Part shown: positions 7,681 to 21,060 of the stretch, one piece after another | Layout of the letters: each line of letters opens with the position of its first letter | How positions within the stretch are numbered: position 1 is the stretch's first letter | From: Promicromonospora iranensis | GTDB lineage: Bacteria > Actinomycetota > Actinomycetes > Actinomycetales > Cellulomonadaceae | Direction: 5' to 3' | Assembly: GCF_028994775.1 (NCBI RefSeq) | Contig: NZ_JAJQMN010000006.1 | Span: 1-64,000, forward strand | DNA length: 64,000 nt | Program-made: the position numbers and the translations under genes | Notes under the pieces: model-generated | Told to the model about the DNA's origin: nothing | Databases searched by the model: none | Seen by the model: the letters and a program-made list of their open reading frames with translations, nothing else

Positions 7681-8412
7681 TCAGACGCGCAGGGGTGCGC
7701 GGCGGTAGACGGACACCGTCGGCTCGCCGTCCAGCCAGAGGCGCCAGGGGAACAGGTCGGCACGGCCTCCGTCGCCGCTCACGCCGACGCGCGGGCCCGT
7801 TCGGACGGCGGGGGTCTCGACAGGCTCGACCAGCGGACCGGGCTCGGCAAGCGGGTCACGCTCGGCAAGCGGGTCGGACTCTGCCGGCGAGCGGGGCTCG
7901 GCCGGCGGGCGGCTGAGCACCACCGCACCGTCGGGTGCGGTGACGTCGGCGCCGTCGTCGGACAGGTCGAGGGCCAGGGCGACCGCCAGGCGGGCCGGGC
8001 CGCGCGCGAGGTCGCGGTCGGTCCGCGCGACGCCGGAGGCGAGGCGGCGCGAGCGGGCCAGGTCTGCGCCGTCGACGACCTCTCCCGCCCGCAGCAGCAC
8101 CGCCGACGCCTCCCCGTCCGGCCCGCACACGACGTTGACGCAGTGGTGCAGGCCCAGGTGGCGGTACACGTACAGCCGACCGGGCTCGCCGAACATCGTC
8201 GCGTTGCGCCGGGTGCGGCCGCGATAGGCGTGCGAGCCCGGGTCGGTGGCGCCGTCGTACGCCTCGACCTCGGTGAGGCGCAGGGAGACGACGCCGTCGG
8301 CGGTGCGCCGGGTGAGCGTGGCCCCCAGCAGGTCCCGGGCGACGTCGAGGACTGGCCGCGCGTACCAGTCCCTACCGGGAACACTGCCGGGGGCGCCGTC
8401 GGAAGAGCTCAT
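7681..8412 (-). CDS. 3-methyladenine DNA glycosylase (AAG/Mpg family)
   Basis: Base-excision repair enzyme removing alkylated purines. The 243-residue protein keeps the AAG fold signatures: ARDLLGATL near the start, LTEVEAY (catalytic Glu), [18 protein letters not shown], and the C-terminal PRVGVSG...WRLWLDG. Between residues of about 168 and 205, just before PRVGVSG, sits an insertion rich in P-A-E and D-P-L-A-E units. It includes one copy of the genome's V-E-P-V-E-T repeat. The start at 8412 is preceded by GGAG; an ATG five codons earlier is less likely. It is probably a separate unit from the PadR pair 22 bases upstream. Confidence 0.88.
   Translation of the reverse strand: MSSSDGAPGSVPGRDWYARPVLDVARDLLGATLTRRTADGVVSLRLTEVEAYDGATDPGSHAYRGRTRRNATMFGEPGRLYVYRHLGLHHCVNVVCGPDGEASAVLLRAGEVVDGADLARSRRLASGVARTDRDLARGPARLAVALALDLSDDGADVTAPDGAVVLSRPPAEPRSPAESDPLAERDPLAEPGPLVEPVETPAVRTGPRVGVSGDGGRADLFPWRLWLDGEPTVSVYRRAPLRV
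7813..7832 (-). repeat. Interspersed repeat copy 1 (encodes VEPVET)
   Basis: GGTCTCGACAGGCTCGACCA on the plus strand. It lies inside the glycosylase gene, which reads the reverse complement as V-E-P-V-E-T. The same word recurs at 15177 and, with changes, at 16499 and 31245. Confidence 0.8.
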
Positions 8413-8434
8413 GCTCCGATCATGCACGGACCCG

Positions 8435-9784
8435 CTACGCGAACGCGAAGACCGGCGGGAAGATCACGACCACCACCAGCGCCCACCCGGCGTACGCGGG
8501 CAGGTACCGGGTCTGCCACCGCTCGATCGGGTCGAACGGGCGCTTGCCCCGCAGGAACCCGACCGATAGCCAGGCCGACCAGGCCAGGTGCACCAGCAGC
8601 ACCAGGTTCAGCCCCAGGGCCGCAGCCTTGTTGGCGCTGAACCCGAACTCGGCGATCCGGGTCAGCATGGCGCTCAGGGTGACCGCGTCGACGGCGAGCG
8701 CCGCGACCACGAGCACCAGCTGCAGCACGTCGAACAGCCCGGGCGGTGCGAGCGAGTCACGGGCGGAGATCGAGTAGAGCAGGAGGCACAGGACCAGCAC
8801 GAGCACCATGTCCATGAGGATGAGCAGCTCGCGGTCGACGTCGAGCAGACCGCCGGTCGTCGCGAAGACGCCGAGGAAGACCAGCAGCATCACGATGGTC
8901 AGCGGCGTGAAGACGCGGGTCAGGACAGGCGCGATGTTCTCGACCACGTTCTGCTTGGCCTCGACGAGCCAGGCCGCGACGATGAGGGCGCCGGGCACGC
9001 AGAACGGCAGGATCCAGGACTCGAGGACCGGTTCGAAGTCGACGCCGACCAGAGAGAGGGTGCCGAGCGTGAGCCCGATCAGCACTCCCCCGCCGAGCGC
9101 GATCAGCACGAAGTAGATCGCGAGCTCGCCGGTGAAGCGGACGTAGTCCATCCGGCGCGCGTCCGACCGCCATCGGCCGCCCGCGTACGCGACCGAGATC
9201 AGCGCCCACAGGGCGACGATCGAGTGGCTGGCGGCGAGGAACAGGGTCGAGCCGTCCGGTTCGAACGGGTAGACGTTCAGGACCACCGCGAGCAGGGCGA
9301 ACGGGAGAAGGAGCGCCGCGCCGACCCTCCAGGTCAGCTTGCGCTTCCAGGCGAAGTAGCCGGCGAGGAACGGGAGCACGAGCAGCCCGATGTTGCGCAG
9401 GACGACCATCTCGTCCGCGAACAGCTCGACCCCGATCTTGACCGCGGCACCCGCTCCGAGGGCGAGTGCCAGGACGACGCCGAGCTCGCGCCAGGACCGC
9501 GCACCGCCGTCGGACGGTTCGGGGACGAGCACGAGCTGCTTCCACAGCCGGTCGGAGTGCTCGCGGGCGAACTCACGGGAGACTTCGTCGAGGTTGCCCA
9601 TGCGCTTGACCGAGACCAGGAACGCCTCGTCGTCGTCGAGCCCGGTGCGGGTCAGGTCGGTCACCTGTTCACGCAGGTGGTCCTCCATCTCCTCGACGTC
9701 GCTCGCCGAGATGGCCCGACGGCGCTGGACGTAGCCGCGCCACTGGTCGATCTGTGCCTCGAGCTCGGGGTTGGTGCTCATCAT
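8435..9784 (-). CDS. PadR-partner membrane protein with N-terminal HAAS-like domain
   Basis: A 449-residue protein. Residues 1-80 form a soluble helical domain ([16 protein letters not shown]...[12 protein letters not shown]) of the permease-prefix/HAAS type found next to PadR regulators. About ten transmembrane helices follow from residue 95 to the end. Its ATG overlaps the padR stop codon (ATGA), so the two are translationally coupled. Function is unknown; PadR-linked partners of this type are thought to act at the membrane and are usually under PadR control. Confidence 0.75.
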   Translation of the reverse strand: MMSTNPELEAQIDQWRGYVQRRRAISASDVEEMEDHLREQVTDLTRTGLDDDEAFLVSVKRMGNLDEVSREFAREHSDRLWKQLVLVPEPSDGGARSWRELGVVLALALGAGAAVKIGVELFADEMVVLRNIGLLVLPFLAGYFAWKRKLTWRVGAALLLPFALLAVVLNVYPFEPDGSTLFLAASHSIVALWALISVAYAGGRWRSDARRMDYVRFTGELAIYFVLIALGGGVLIGLTLGTLSLVGVDFEPVLESWILPFCVPGALIVAAWLVEAKQNVVENIAPVLTRVFTPLTIVMLLVFLGVFATTGGLLDVDRELLILMDMVLVLVLCLLLYSISARDSLAPPGLFDVLQLVLVVAALAVDAVTLSAMLTRIAEFGFSANKAAALGLNLVLLVHLAWSAWLSVGFLRGKRPFDPIERWQTRYLPAYAGWALVVVVIFPPVFAFA

Positions 9785-10143
9785 GCCCACCCTTCGGCGA
9801 CGGTGGGCGGGCGCTGGACGTCCTGCCACACCTGCTTCAGGGCGTCGGCGACCACTGACCACTGCTGCTGCCGGTCGGCGAGGGTCTCCCTGCCGGCCTG
9901 CGTGATCGCGTAGTGCTTGCGGCGGCGGCCGGCCTCGGACGTGCCCCAGCTCGCCTCCACGTACCCGAGCCGCTCGAGACGGTGCAGGAGGGGGTAGAGC
10001 ATGCCGTCGGTCCACTGCATGCGGCCGCCGGAGAGCTCGTTGACGCGCTTGACGATCGCGTAACCGTACGACTCGCCGTCGGCCAGGATGCCGAGGACGA
10101 GCGGTGTGGCCGACGCCGCGACCAGATCTTTGTCGATGTGCAC
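9781..10143 (-). CDS. PadR-family transcriptional regulator
   Basis: A 120-residue winged-helix repressor of the short PadR class. Family features are the helix-turn-helix LGILADGESYGYAIVKRV, the wing segment DGMLYPLLHRLERLGYVEASW and RRRKHYAITQAG. It is coupled by a 4-base overlap to the membrane protein downstream. A 40-base interrupted palindrome 11 bases upstream of its ATG is very likely its own operator, giving autoregulation of the pair. Confidence 0.9.
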   Translation of the reverse strand: MHIDKDLVAASATPLVLGILADGESYGYAIVKRVNELSGGRMQWTDGMLYPLLHRLERLGYVEASWGTSEAGRRRKHYAITQAGRETLADRQQQWSVVADALKQVWQDVQRPPTVAEGWA

Positions 10144-10154
10144 AGCACTCCTAT

Positions 10155-10194
10155 GCCTAGATCTTCTAGGGTTGAAACCCTAGCAGATCTAGGC
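10155..10194. promoter_or_regulatory. PadR operator candidate, 40-base inverted repeat
   Basis: The outer arms GCCTAGATCT and AGATCTAGGC enclose the inner arms CTAGGGTT and AACCCTAG around a 2-base centre; only one position is unpaired. A further half-site GCCTAGCAGATCT runs to about 10205. It lies immediately before the padR start codon in a strikingly AT-rich patch, as expected for an autoregulatory operator. Confidence 0.75.
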
Positions 10195-10216
10195 CTAGCA
10201 GATCTATGTATCGGAT

Positions 10217-10777
10217 CTACGCCTCGTCGAGCGGCTCGCCGAACCCGTCCAGCCGCACGTCAGCGCGCTCCCGGGTGTCCTCCCGCTCGTAGTGGCCGGC
10301 CTCGTCGGTCATCCAGCGCAGCCAGTGGTCGCGCGCATCCTCACCGTCCCGCTCCAGACCCCGGCGCAGCCGTTCGGCGTCGTCGGCCTCCACCCAGATG
10401 CGCAGCGCGCCCAGCGCGTCCACCTGGCGCGCGGCCGCGCCGCAGCCCTCCACCACCAGGTGGGCCGACCGCGGGACGTCGTGCCACTCGGCCCAGTCGT
10501 CCGCGTACCAGTCGTACCGCTGATACCGGACAGGCTCCCCCTCCGCCAGCGGGTCCAGGACCCACCGGCGGAGGTTCGCAGCCCCGGCGTCGGGCCCACC
10601 GGCCCAGCCCTCGTAGAGGTCGTCCATGTGGATCACAGGGGCTTCCAACGCGTCGGCCAGCTGGGCGGCCAGCGTCGTCTTGCCGGAACCGGCTGGTCCG
10701 TCGACGCACACGAGCCGCGCGTCGGCGGACCGGATCCGGTCCAGCAGCCCTCCAAGCACCCCAGGCGAAACACTCAT
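10217..10777 (-). CDS. P-loop kinase, uridine-kinase-like
   Basis: A 186-residue cytoplasmic nucleotide-binding protein. The Walker A loop is GPAGSGKTT at residues 27-35. A substrate-side motif HMDDLYEGW follows, then VVEGCG as the second acidic strand. This order matches the uridine kinase/(d)NMP kinase-like group, but the substrate is unknown. ATG at 10777 has GGGGAG upstream, and an ATG five codons earlier overlaps that site. A 60-base perfect palindrome lies between it and argH. Confidence 0.75.
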   Translation of the reverse strand: MSVSPGVLGGLLDRIRSADARLVCVDGPAGSGKTTLAAQLADALEAPVIHMDDLYEGWAGGPDAGAANLRRWVLDPLAEGEPVRYQRYDWYADDWAEWHDVPRSAHLVVEGCGAAARQVDALGALRIWVEADDAERLRRGLERDGEDARDHWLRWMTDEAGHYEREDTRERADVRLDGFGEPLDEA

Positions 10778-10803
10778 CACACGACTCCCCACCGGGTTGA
10801 TCC

Positions 10804-10863
10804 GCCAGCCCAGCGTTTGTGCCCGGAACCCACGTGGGTTCCGGGCACAAACGCTGGGCTGGC
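10804..10863. repeat. Perfect 60-base palindrome downstream of argH
   Basis: Arms 10804-10833 and 10834-10863 are exact reverse complements with no loop. The sequence lies 31 bases beyond the argH stop and before the kinase gene, so it can act as a terminator. The core CAGCCCAGCG-TTGTGCCCGG recurs with small changes at 22539, marking a dispersed family. Confidence 0.9.
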
Positions 10864-10894
10864 AGCGAAACGGACAGCGAAGCGGACAGGACTA

Positions 10895-13629
<2,735 letters not shown>

Positions 13630-13647
13630 GATTGACGATCTCTTTCC

Positions 13648-13687
13648 GGTGGTGGTGTCATTACGATGCTTGTCTGCCTGCAGACAA
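13648..13687 (-). promoter_or_regulatory. Dyad and possible argG promoter
   Basis: The dyad TTGTCTG-CCTG-CAGACAA lies at 13670-13687. On the minus strand TTGTCT and TAATGA are 18 bases apart and point at argG. It could be an internal promoter, or a weak attenuator between argR and argG. It does not match the ARG box at argC. Confidence 0.4.
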
Positions 13688-13690
13688 TCT

Positions 13691-14199
13691 TCAGGTGCTG
13701 AGCGCGAGGAAGCGTCCCGCCAGCGCGGCGCCGTCGGCGTCCCGCGCTATGACGAGGATCGTGTCGTCGCCCGCGATGGTGCCGAGCATCCCCGGGAACA
13801 CCGAGTGGTCGATCGCCGAGGCCAGCAGGTTCGCTGCCCCCGGCGGGGTTCGGAGCACCACGAGGTTGCCCGACGACTCGGCCGAGACCAGCAGCTCCTT
13901 GGCCAGCCGGGCCAGTCGCGCGGACAAGTACTCCTCGCTCGCGTCCGACTGTGTGCTGCGGTCCCCGCCCTCACCGGGAACCGCGTAGACGAGCGCGCCG
14001 TCCGAGCCGCGCACCTTCTCGGCCTGCAGCTCGATGAGATCACGCGAGAGCGTGCCCTGCGTGACGCTCACGCCGTCGGCCGCCAGCGCGTCGGCCAGCT
14101 CCGCCTGGGAATGGATGGCGTTGCGGAGCACGATCTCGATGATGCGGGCGTGCCGGGCGGCCTTCGTGGTCGCGGTGGTCGCCGTCTGTCGTGTGACCA

Positions 14200-14200
<1 letters not shown>
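13691..14200 (-). CDS. argR: Arginine repressor
   Basis: A hexameric repressor that binds ARG boxes when arginine is present. The N-terminal winged helix is residues 15-75 ([25 protein letters not shown], with the conserved TQ-x-T-x-SRD core). The C-terminal arginine-binding domain contains [12 protein letters not shown]. At 169 residues it is the usual length. Its ATG overlaps the argF stop by one base (TGATG). Its likely target here is the ARG box before argC. Confidence 0.94.
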
Positions 14201-16474
<2,274 letters not shown>

Positions 16475-16478
<4 letters not shown>

Positions 16479-17419
16479 GCGTTGCTGCCCCTCTCCAGGG
16501 TCCCGACAGGCTCGACCTGTGGTGCGGCCGGGACGACCATCGTGCCGTTGCCCCGCGTGGTGAAGACCTCGAGCAGCACGCTGTGCGGCTGCCGGCCGTC
16601 GATGACCGTCGCGGCGGCCACGCCGCCCTCGACCGCGCGCAGGCACGCCTCCATCTTCGGCACCATCCCGGACTCCAGGCTGGGCAGCAGCTCGGACAGC
16701 TCGGGCGCCGTGATCCGCTCCACCAGCGAGCCCCTGTCGGGCCACGAGGTGTACAGCCCCTCGACGTCCGTCAGCACGATGAGCTTCTTGGCGCCCAGGG
16801 CCACCGCGAGCGCCGAGGCCGCGGTGTCCGCGTTGACGTTCAGCACCTGGGTGGGGTCGTCCTTGTCGGGGGCGATGGTGGACACCACGGGGATACGGCC
16901 GGCCTGCAGCAGGTCCTCCACGGCGCGCGGGTCGACCTGGACGACGTCGCCCACGAGGCCGACGTCGACGGGCTCGCCGTCCACGACGGCGTGGCGGCGC
17001 TCGGCGCCGAGCAGGCCGCCGTCCTCGCCGGACAGGCCGACGGCGACCGGGCCGTGGGCGTTGATCAGGCCGACCAGCTCGCGGCTGACCTGGCCGGTCA
17101 GGACCATGCGGACCACTTCCATGGCCTCGGGTGTGGTGACGCGCAGTCCGCCCTTGAACTCGGAGGCGATGCCGAGACGGTCGAGCATCGCGTTGATCTG
17201 CGGTCCCCCGCCGTGCACGACGACGGGCCGCAGCCCCACCTGCCGCAGGAACACCATGTCCTGGGCGAAGGCGGCCTTGAGCCCGGCGTCGAGCATCGCG
17301 TTGCCGCCGTACTTGACGACGACGAGCGCGCCGGAGAACTCGCGCAGCCAGGGCAGGGCCTCGATGAGGACCTCGGCCTTCTGGTCGGGCCGCAGCCCGT
17401 TGACGATGTCGCTGCTCAT
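16475..17419 (-). CDS. argB: Acetylglutamate kinase
   Basis: Phosphorylates N-acetylglutamate and is the usual point of arginine feedback inhibition. The 314-residue amino-acid-kinase fold shows [16 protein letters not shown] and [13 protein letters not shown]. An N-terminal helix before the fold is of the type seen in arginine-sensitive hexameric enzymes, so feedback inhibition is likely. The C-terminal tail [15 protein letters not shown] contains a diverged copy of the V-E-P-V repeat. Start and stop overlap the neighbouring arg genes by 4 bases. Confidence 0.95.
16499..16518 (-). repeat. Interspersed repeat copy 3 (diverged, encodes VEPVGT)
   Basis: GGTCCCGACAGGCTCGACCT, differing from copy 1 at two of 20 bases. 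It lies in the last codons of argB and is read in the same frame as the other copies. Confidence 0.7.
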
Positions 17420-18597
17420 GAGCTGTACGCGCTGTTCTCGTGGACGTAGTCGTGCGTGAGGTCGTTGGTCCAGAGTGTGATCTCGGCGTCGCCGGCATGC
17501 AGGTCGATGGTGAACGTGACGTCGCGCGCCGCGGCCATGTCGACCTTCTCCGGCGGTTCGTGGGCGCCGCCCGCCTTGCAGACGAGCACGCCGTTGATGC
17601 TCACGTCGAGCTCGGCCGGGTCGAACGGCGCGACCTCCTCCGGCACGGTGCCGACCTGGGACAGGATGCGGCCCCAGTTGGGGTCGTTGCCGAAGACCGC
17701 TGCCTTGACCAGGTTGGACCGGCTCACGGCGCGGGCGACGGCGAGCGCCGCGTCCTCGGTGGTGGCGTTCGTGACGGTGATGGCGATGTCGTGGGAGGCA
17801 CCCTCGGCGTCGGCCACGAGCTGGCGCGCGAGGTCGGCGCAGATCGCCGTGACGGCCTCGGTGAGCACGTCCAGGTCCGGCAGCACGCCCGTGGCGCCCG
17901 AGGCCATCAGGACCACGGTGTCGGAGGTGGACATGGCGCCGTCGGAGTCGACGCGGTCGAAGGTGACCCGGGTCGCGGCGCGCAGGGCGGCGTCGGCGTC
18001 CGCGGCGTCGACGACGGCGTCGGTGGTCACCACGCACAGCATCGTCGCGAGGGCGGGCGCGAGCATGCCGGCGCCCTTGGCCATGCCGCCCACCGTGAAG
18101 GTGCCCTGCGGGGTCTCGACGGTGCGGACCGCCGTCTTCGCGACCGTGTCGGTGGTCATGATGGCGGTGGCGGCGGCCGTGCCCGCTGCGTCGTCGGACG
18201 CGAGGGTGCCGACGGCGACGGGGATGCCCGCCAGGAGCTTGTCGGCGGCCAGCCGCACGCCGATCAGCCCGGTCGACGCCACCAGCACGTCGATGGCGCC
18301 GATCCCGAGCTCCTCGGCGACCTTCTCCGCGGTGGCGTGCGCGTCCTGGAACCCGCCCGGGCCGGTGCACACGTTGGCGCCGCCGGAGTTGAGCACCACC
18401 GCGCGGGCGACGCCGTCCTTGACCGCCTGACGCGACCACATCACGGGCGCACCGACCACGCGGTTGCTCGTGAACACCGCGGCGGCGGTGTGCTCGGGGC
18501 CGTCGTTGACGACGAGTGCCAGGTCCGGTGTACCGGACGCCTTGAGGCCGGCCGTGACCCCTGCCGCCCGGAACCCTTGTGCTGCGGTGACGCTCAC
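17416..18597 (-). CDS. argJ: Bifunctional ornithine acetyltransferase / N-acetylglutamate synthase
   Basis: Recycles the acetyl group from N-acetylornithine to glutamate, and in bifunctional forms also uses acetyl-CoA. The 393-residue precursor has the self-cleavage motif [14 protein letters not shown] (residues 174-187). Cleavage before Thr-185 yields the alpha and beta chains. The GTG start follows GGGGGAG. It lies 13 bases after argC and overlaps argB by 4 bases. The window shows no separate argA or argE, consistent with the cyclic pathway. Confidence 0.95.
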   Translation of the reverse strand: MSVTAAQGFRAAGVTAGLKASGTPDLALVVNDGPEHTAAAVFTSNRVVGAPVMWSRQAVKDGVARAVVLNSGGANVCTGPGGFQDAHATAEKVAEELGIGAIDVLVASTGLIGVRLAADKLLAGIPVAVGTLASDDAAGTAAATAIMTTDTVAKTAVRTVETPQGTFTVGGMAKGAGMLAPALATMLCVVTTDAVVDAADADAALRAATRVTFDRVDSDGAMSTSDTVVLMASGATGVLPDLDVLTEAVTAICADLARQLVADAEGASHDIAITVTNATTEDAALAVARAVSRSNLVKAAVFGNDPNWGRILSQVGTVPEEVAPFDPAELDVSINGVLVCKAGGAHEPPEKVDMAAARDVTFTIDLHAGDAEITLWTNDLTHDYVHENSAYSS

Positions 18598-18610
18598 TGT
18601 GCTCCCCCGG

Positions 18611-19693
18611 TCATGGTGCGACTCCTTCGGTGATGAGGCCGGCGGTCTCCCGCAGGCCGAGGGCGAGGTTCATGGACTGGACGGCGGCGCCGGCGGTCCC
18701 CTTGACGAGGTTGTCGATGGCGGTGATCGTGACCACGCGGCGCGCCGCGGCGTCGACCGCGACCTGCACGCACGCCGTGTTGGCGCCCAGCGTCATCGCG
18801 GTGCTGGGCCACTGGCCCTCGGGGAGCAGGTGCACGAACGGCTCGTCGGCGTACGCGGTCTCCCACGCGGCGCGAACCTGCTCCGGGTCGACGCCCTTGG
18901 CGAGCGGGGCGGTCGCCGTGGCGAGGATGCCGCGCGCCATCGGCACGAGGGTGGGCGTGAAGCTGATGCTCACCTCCGGCGCGCCGGCGGCCCGCAGGTT
19001 CTGCCGGATCTCCGGGATGTGCCGGTGGGTGCCGCCCACGGCGTACGGCTGCGCGGCGCCGAACGCCTCGCTCGCGAGGAGGTGCGGCTTGAGGGCCTTG
19101 CCCGCCCCGGAGTACCCGTTGGCCAGCACCGCCACGATGTCGGTCGGCTCCACCACGCCCGCCGCGACGCCGGGCTGCAGCCCGAGGGTGACGGCCGTGA
19201 CGTTGCAGCCGGGCACCGCGATACGGCGCGCGCCGGCCAGCTTGTCGCGCTGGCGGGCGGCGGTCGTGAGGTCGGCGCCGGATGTCTCGGCATGGATCAG
19301 CTCGGGCAGGCCGTAGGGCCAGGTGCCCGCGTGCGTGGACCCGTAGAACTGCTCCCAGTCGCTCGCCGACTCCAGCCGGTGGTCGGCCCCGAGGTCCACG
19401 ACGAGGACGTCGTCCGGGAGCTGGGCGGCCACCTGTCCCGACGCGCCGTGCGGGAGGCCCAGCACCACCACGTCGTGCCCGCGCAGCGCGTCAGGCGTGG
19501 TGGGCTCGAGGATGCGGTGCGCGAGGCCGCGCAGGTGCGGCTGGACCTCGCCGAGGCTCGACCCCGCACTGGTGTGCGCGGTGAGCGTGCCGATCTCGAC
19601 GAAGGGGTGGGCCGCGAGGAGGCGCAGAACCTCCCCTCCCGCGTACCCGGACGCGCCGGCGACGGCGACTCGGATGAGCTGGCTGCTGGACAT
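18611..19693 (-). CDS. argC: N-acetyl-gamma-glutamyl-phosphate reductase
   Basis: NADPH-dependent reduction of N-acetylglutamyl phosphate, third step of the pathway. The 360-residue protein has a Rossmann start ([18 protein letters not shown]) and the active-site Cys in [14 protein letters not shown] chose ATG at 19693 (MSSSQ); a GTG three codons upstream is also in frame and lies inside the -10 region. It is the first gene of the cluster, directly behind an ARG box. Confidence 0.94.
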   Translation of the reverse strand: MSSSQLIRVAVAGASGYAGGEVLRLLAAHPFVEIGTLTAHTSAGSSLGEVQPHLRGLAHRILEPTTPDALRGHDVVVLGLPHGASGQVAAQLPDDVLVVDLGADHRLESASDWEQFYGSTHAGTWPYGLPELIHAETSGADLTTAARQRDKLAGARRIAVPGCNVTAVTLGLQPGVAAGVVEPTDIVAVLANGYSGAGKALKPHLLASEAFGAAQPYAVGGTHRHIPEIRQNLRAAGAPEVSISFTPTLVPMARGILATATAPLAKGVDPEQVRAAWETAYADEPFVHLLPEGQWPSTAMTLGANTACVQVAVDAAARRVVTITAIDNLVKGTAGAAVQSMNLALGLRETAGLITEGVAP

Positions 19694-19700
19694 ATTCCGC

Positions 19701-19718
19701 ACTATACATAGTTATGCA
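19701..19718 (-). promoter_or_regulatory. ARG box overlapping the argC -10
   Basis: On the minus strand TGCATAACTATGTATAGT holds the paired ArgR half-sites TGCATA and TATGTA in an AT-rich island. TATAGT (19701-19706) fits a -10, placing the start point close to the argC ATG. ArgR bound here would cover the promoter of the whole cluster. Confidence 0.75.
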
Positions 19719-19762
19719 GCCCGGCGAAACCTGACCCCCGACGCTCTCCTCACCCTGCGACA

Positions 19763-19768
19763 TAGGCT
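19763..19768 (+). promoter_or_regulatory. -10 box for leaderless quinone reductase mRNA
   Basis: TAGGCT ends six bases before the ATG of the next gene, so transcription would start at the start codon. The same geometry occurs at many genes in this window. Confidence 0.55.
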
Positions 19769-19774
19769 CGGCTC

Positions 19775-20758
19775 ATGCATGCAGTCGTAGCCCGTGAGGC
19801 GGGCGGCCCCGAGGTCCTGTCCTACACAGAGCTCCCCGATCCGACGCCGGGTCCGGGGCAGCTCCTGGTCCGCGTCGCAGCAGCCGGCGTGAACTTCATC
19901 GACACCTACCGACGTTCCGGCGTCTACCCCATGGAGTACCCGCACGTGGCGGGCGTCGAGGGCGCCGGAACCGTGGAGGCGCTCGGCGACGACGTCACGG
20001 GCTTCGCGGTCGGTGACCGCGTGGCCTGGCACGACGGGCACGGCTCCTACGCGGAGCTGGTGGCCGTGGACGCCGCGGGCGTCGTGCCGGTACCCGACGG
20101 GCTGGACCTCACGACCGCTGCCGCGCTGCCCCTGCAGGGCATCACCGCGCACTACCTCGTACGGTCCACGTTCGAGGTGGGTCCGGAGCACGACGTCCTG
20201 CTGACGGCGGGCGCGGGCGGCGTCGGCCTGCTGGCCACCCAGCTCGCCGTCGCGCGCGGCGGGCGGGTCATCACCACCGTCTCGACCGCGGAGAAGGCAG
20301 AGCTGTCGGCGTCGGCGGGCGCTGCGCACACCATCGACTACGCGGCGATGGACGACCTCACGGCGGAGCTTCCGGCCCGCGTGCGCGAGCTCACCGACGG
20401 CCAGGGCGTGCACGTCGTGTACGACGGCGTGGGCCGGGCCACCTTCGAGGCTTCGCTCGCCTCCCTGCGCCCGCGCGGGATGCTCGTGCTGTTCGGCGGG
20501 GCGTCGGGCCAGGTGCCGCCCTTCGATCCGCAGCGGCTCAACAAGGCCGGCTCCCTGTTCCTCACCCGGCCGACGATCGCCCACTACGCGCTCAGCCGCA
20601 GCGAGCTCGAGTGGCGTACGTCCGAGGTGCTCGGGTCCGCGGCGTCGGGTGACCTGAAGGTCCACATCGGCTCCACCCTCCCGCTGGCCGACGCCGGTGC
20701 GGCGCACGCGGCGCTGGAGGGGCGGGGCACGACGGGCAAGGTGCTGCTCGTCCCGTGA
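19775..20758 (+). CDS. NADPH:quinone reductase (zinc-free MDR family)
   Basis: A 327-residue medium-chain oxidoreductase. It has the GroES-like N-terminal domain (AGVNFIDTYRRSGVYP is the quinone reductase signature), the nucleotide loop TAGAGGVGLLATQLA and the end GKVLLVP. Cysteine zinc ligands are absent, as in quinone reductases. It likely acts on quinones or enones with NADPH; cytoplasmic. It has no Shine-Dalgarno site and probably a leaderless mRNA. It diverges from argC with only about 80 bases between. Confidence 0.88.
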   Translation: MHAVVAREAGGPEVLSYTELPDPTPGPGQLLVRVAAAGVNFIDTYRRSGVYPMEYPHVAGVEGAGTVEALGDDVTGFAVGDRVAWHDGHGSYAELVAVDAAGVVPVPDGLDLTTAAALPLQGITAHYLVRSTFEVGPEHDVLLTAGAGGVGLLATQLAVARGGRVITTVSTAEKAELSASAGAAHTIDYAAMDDLTAELPARVRELTDGQGVHVVYDGVGRATFEASLASLRPRGMLVLFGGASGQVPPFDPQRLNKAGSLFLTRPTIAHYALSRSELEWRTSEVLGSAASGDLKVHIGSTLPLADAGAAHAALEGRGTTGKVLLVP

Positions 20759-20784
20759 GCCGAGCCCTCTCGACGCGGACGCCA

Positions 20785-20889
20785 TGACTTCGGTCCGTTG
20801 CTCTGACTCGGTGCGGACTCCGTGACTTCGGTCCGTTGCTCTGAGATCGGTCGGTTGATTGACCGATCTCAGAGCAACGGACCGAAGTC
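20785..20889 (+). repeat. Modular long palindrome with duplicated left arm
   Basis: The spacer 20759-21060 (about 300 bases) has no gene. It holds a perfect 29-base inverted repeat (20824-20852 with 20861-20889) around an 8-base loop. A 22-base exact copy of the left arm's start lies at 20785-20806, so two left arms compete for one right arm. A terminator role for the upstream gene is likely. Confidence 0.85.
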
Positions 20890-21060
20890 GGGGAACGGCT
20901 GATGCAGGCGACCGATCTCAGCGCCCACGTGCCCCATCACCGGGTCTAACGTTGGAGCGAATCTTCCGGCGGGCGAGTTCAGCGCGCCCTGGGCCTTTAC
21001 AGCGAATTGCCCAGTCGCGACAATTCACCCGTCGAGTTTTCTCTCGCCCGGAGGTTCAAC

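Noticed and set aside
8435-10143. PadR plus membrane protein as a defence or toxin pair
   Set aside because: The organisation is the common PadR/HAAS-type pair; nothing indicates toxicity or immunity.
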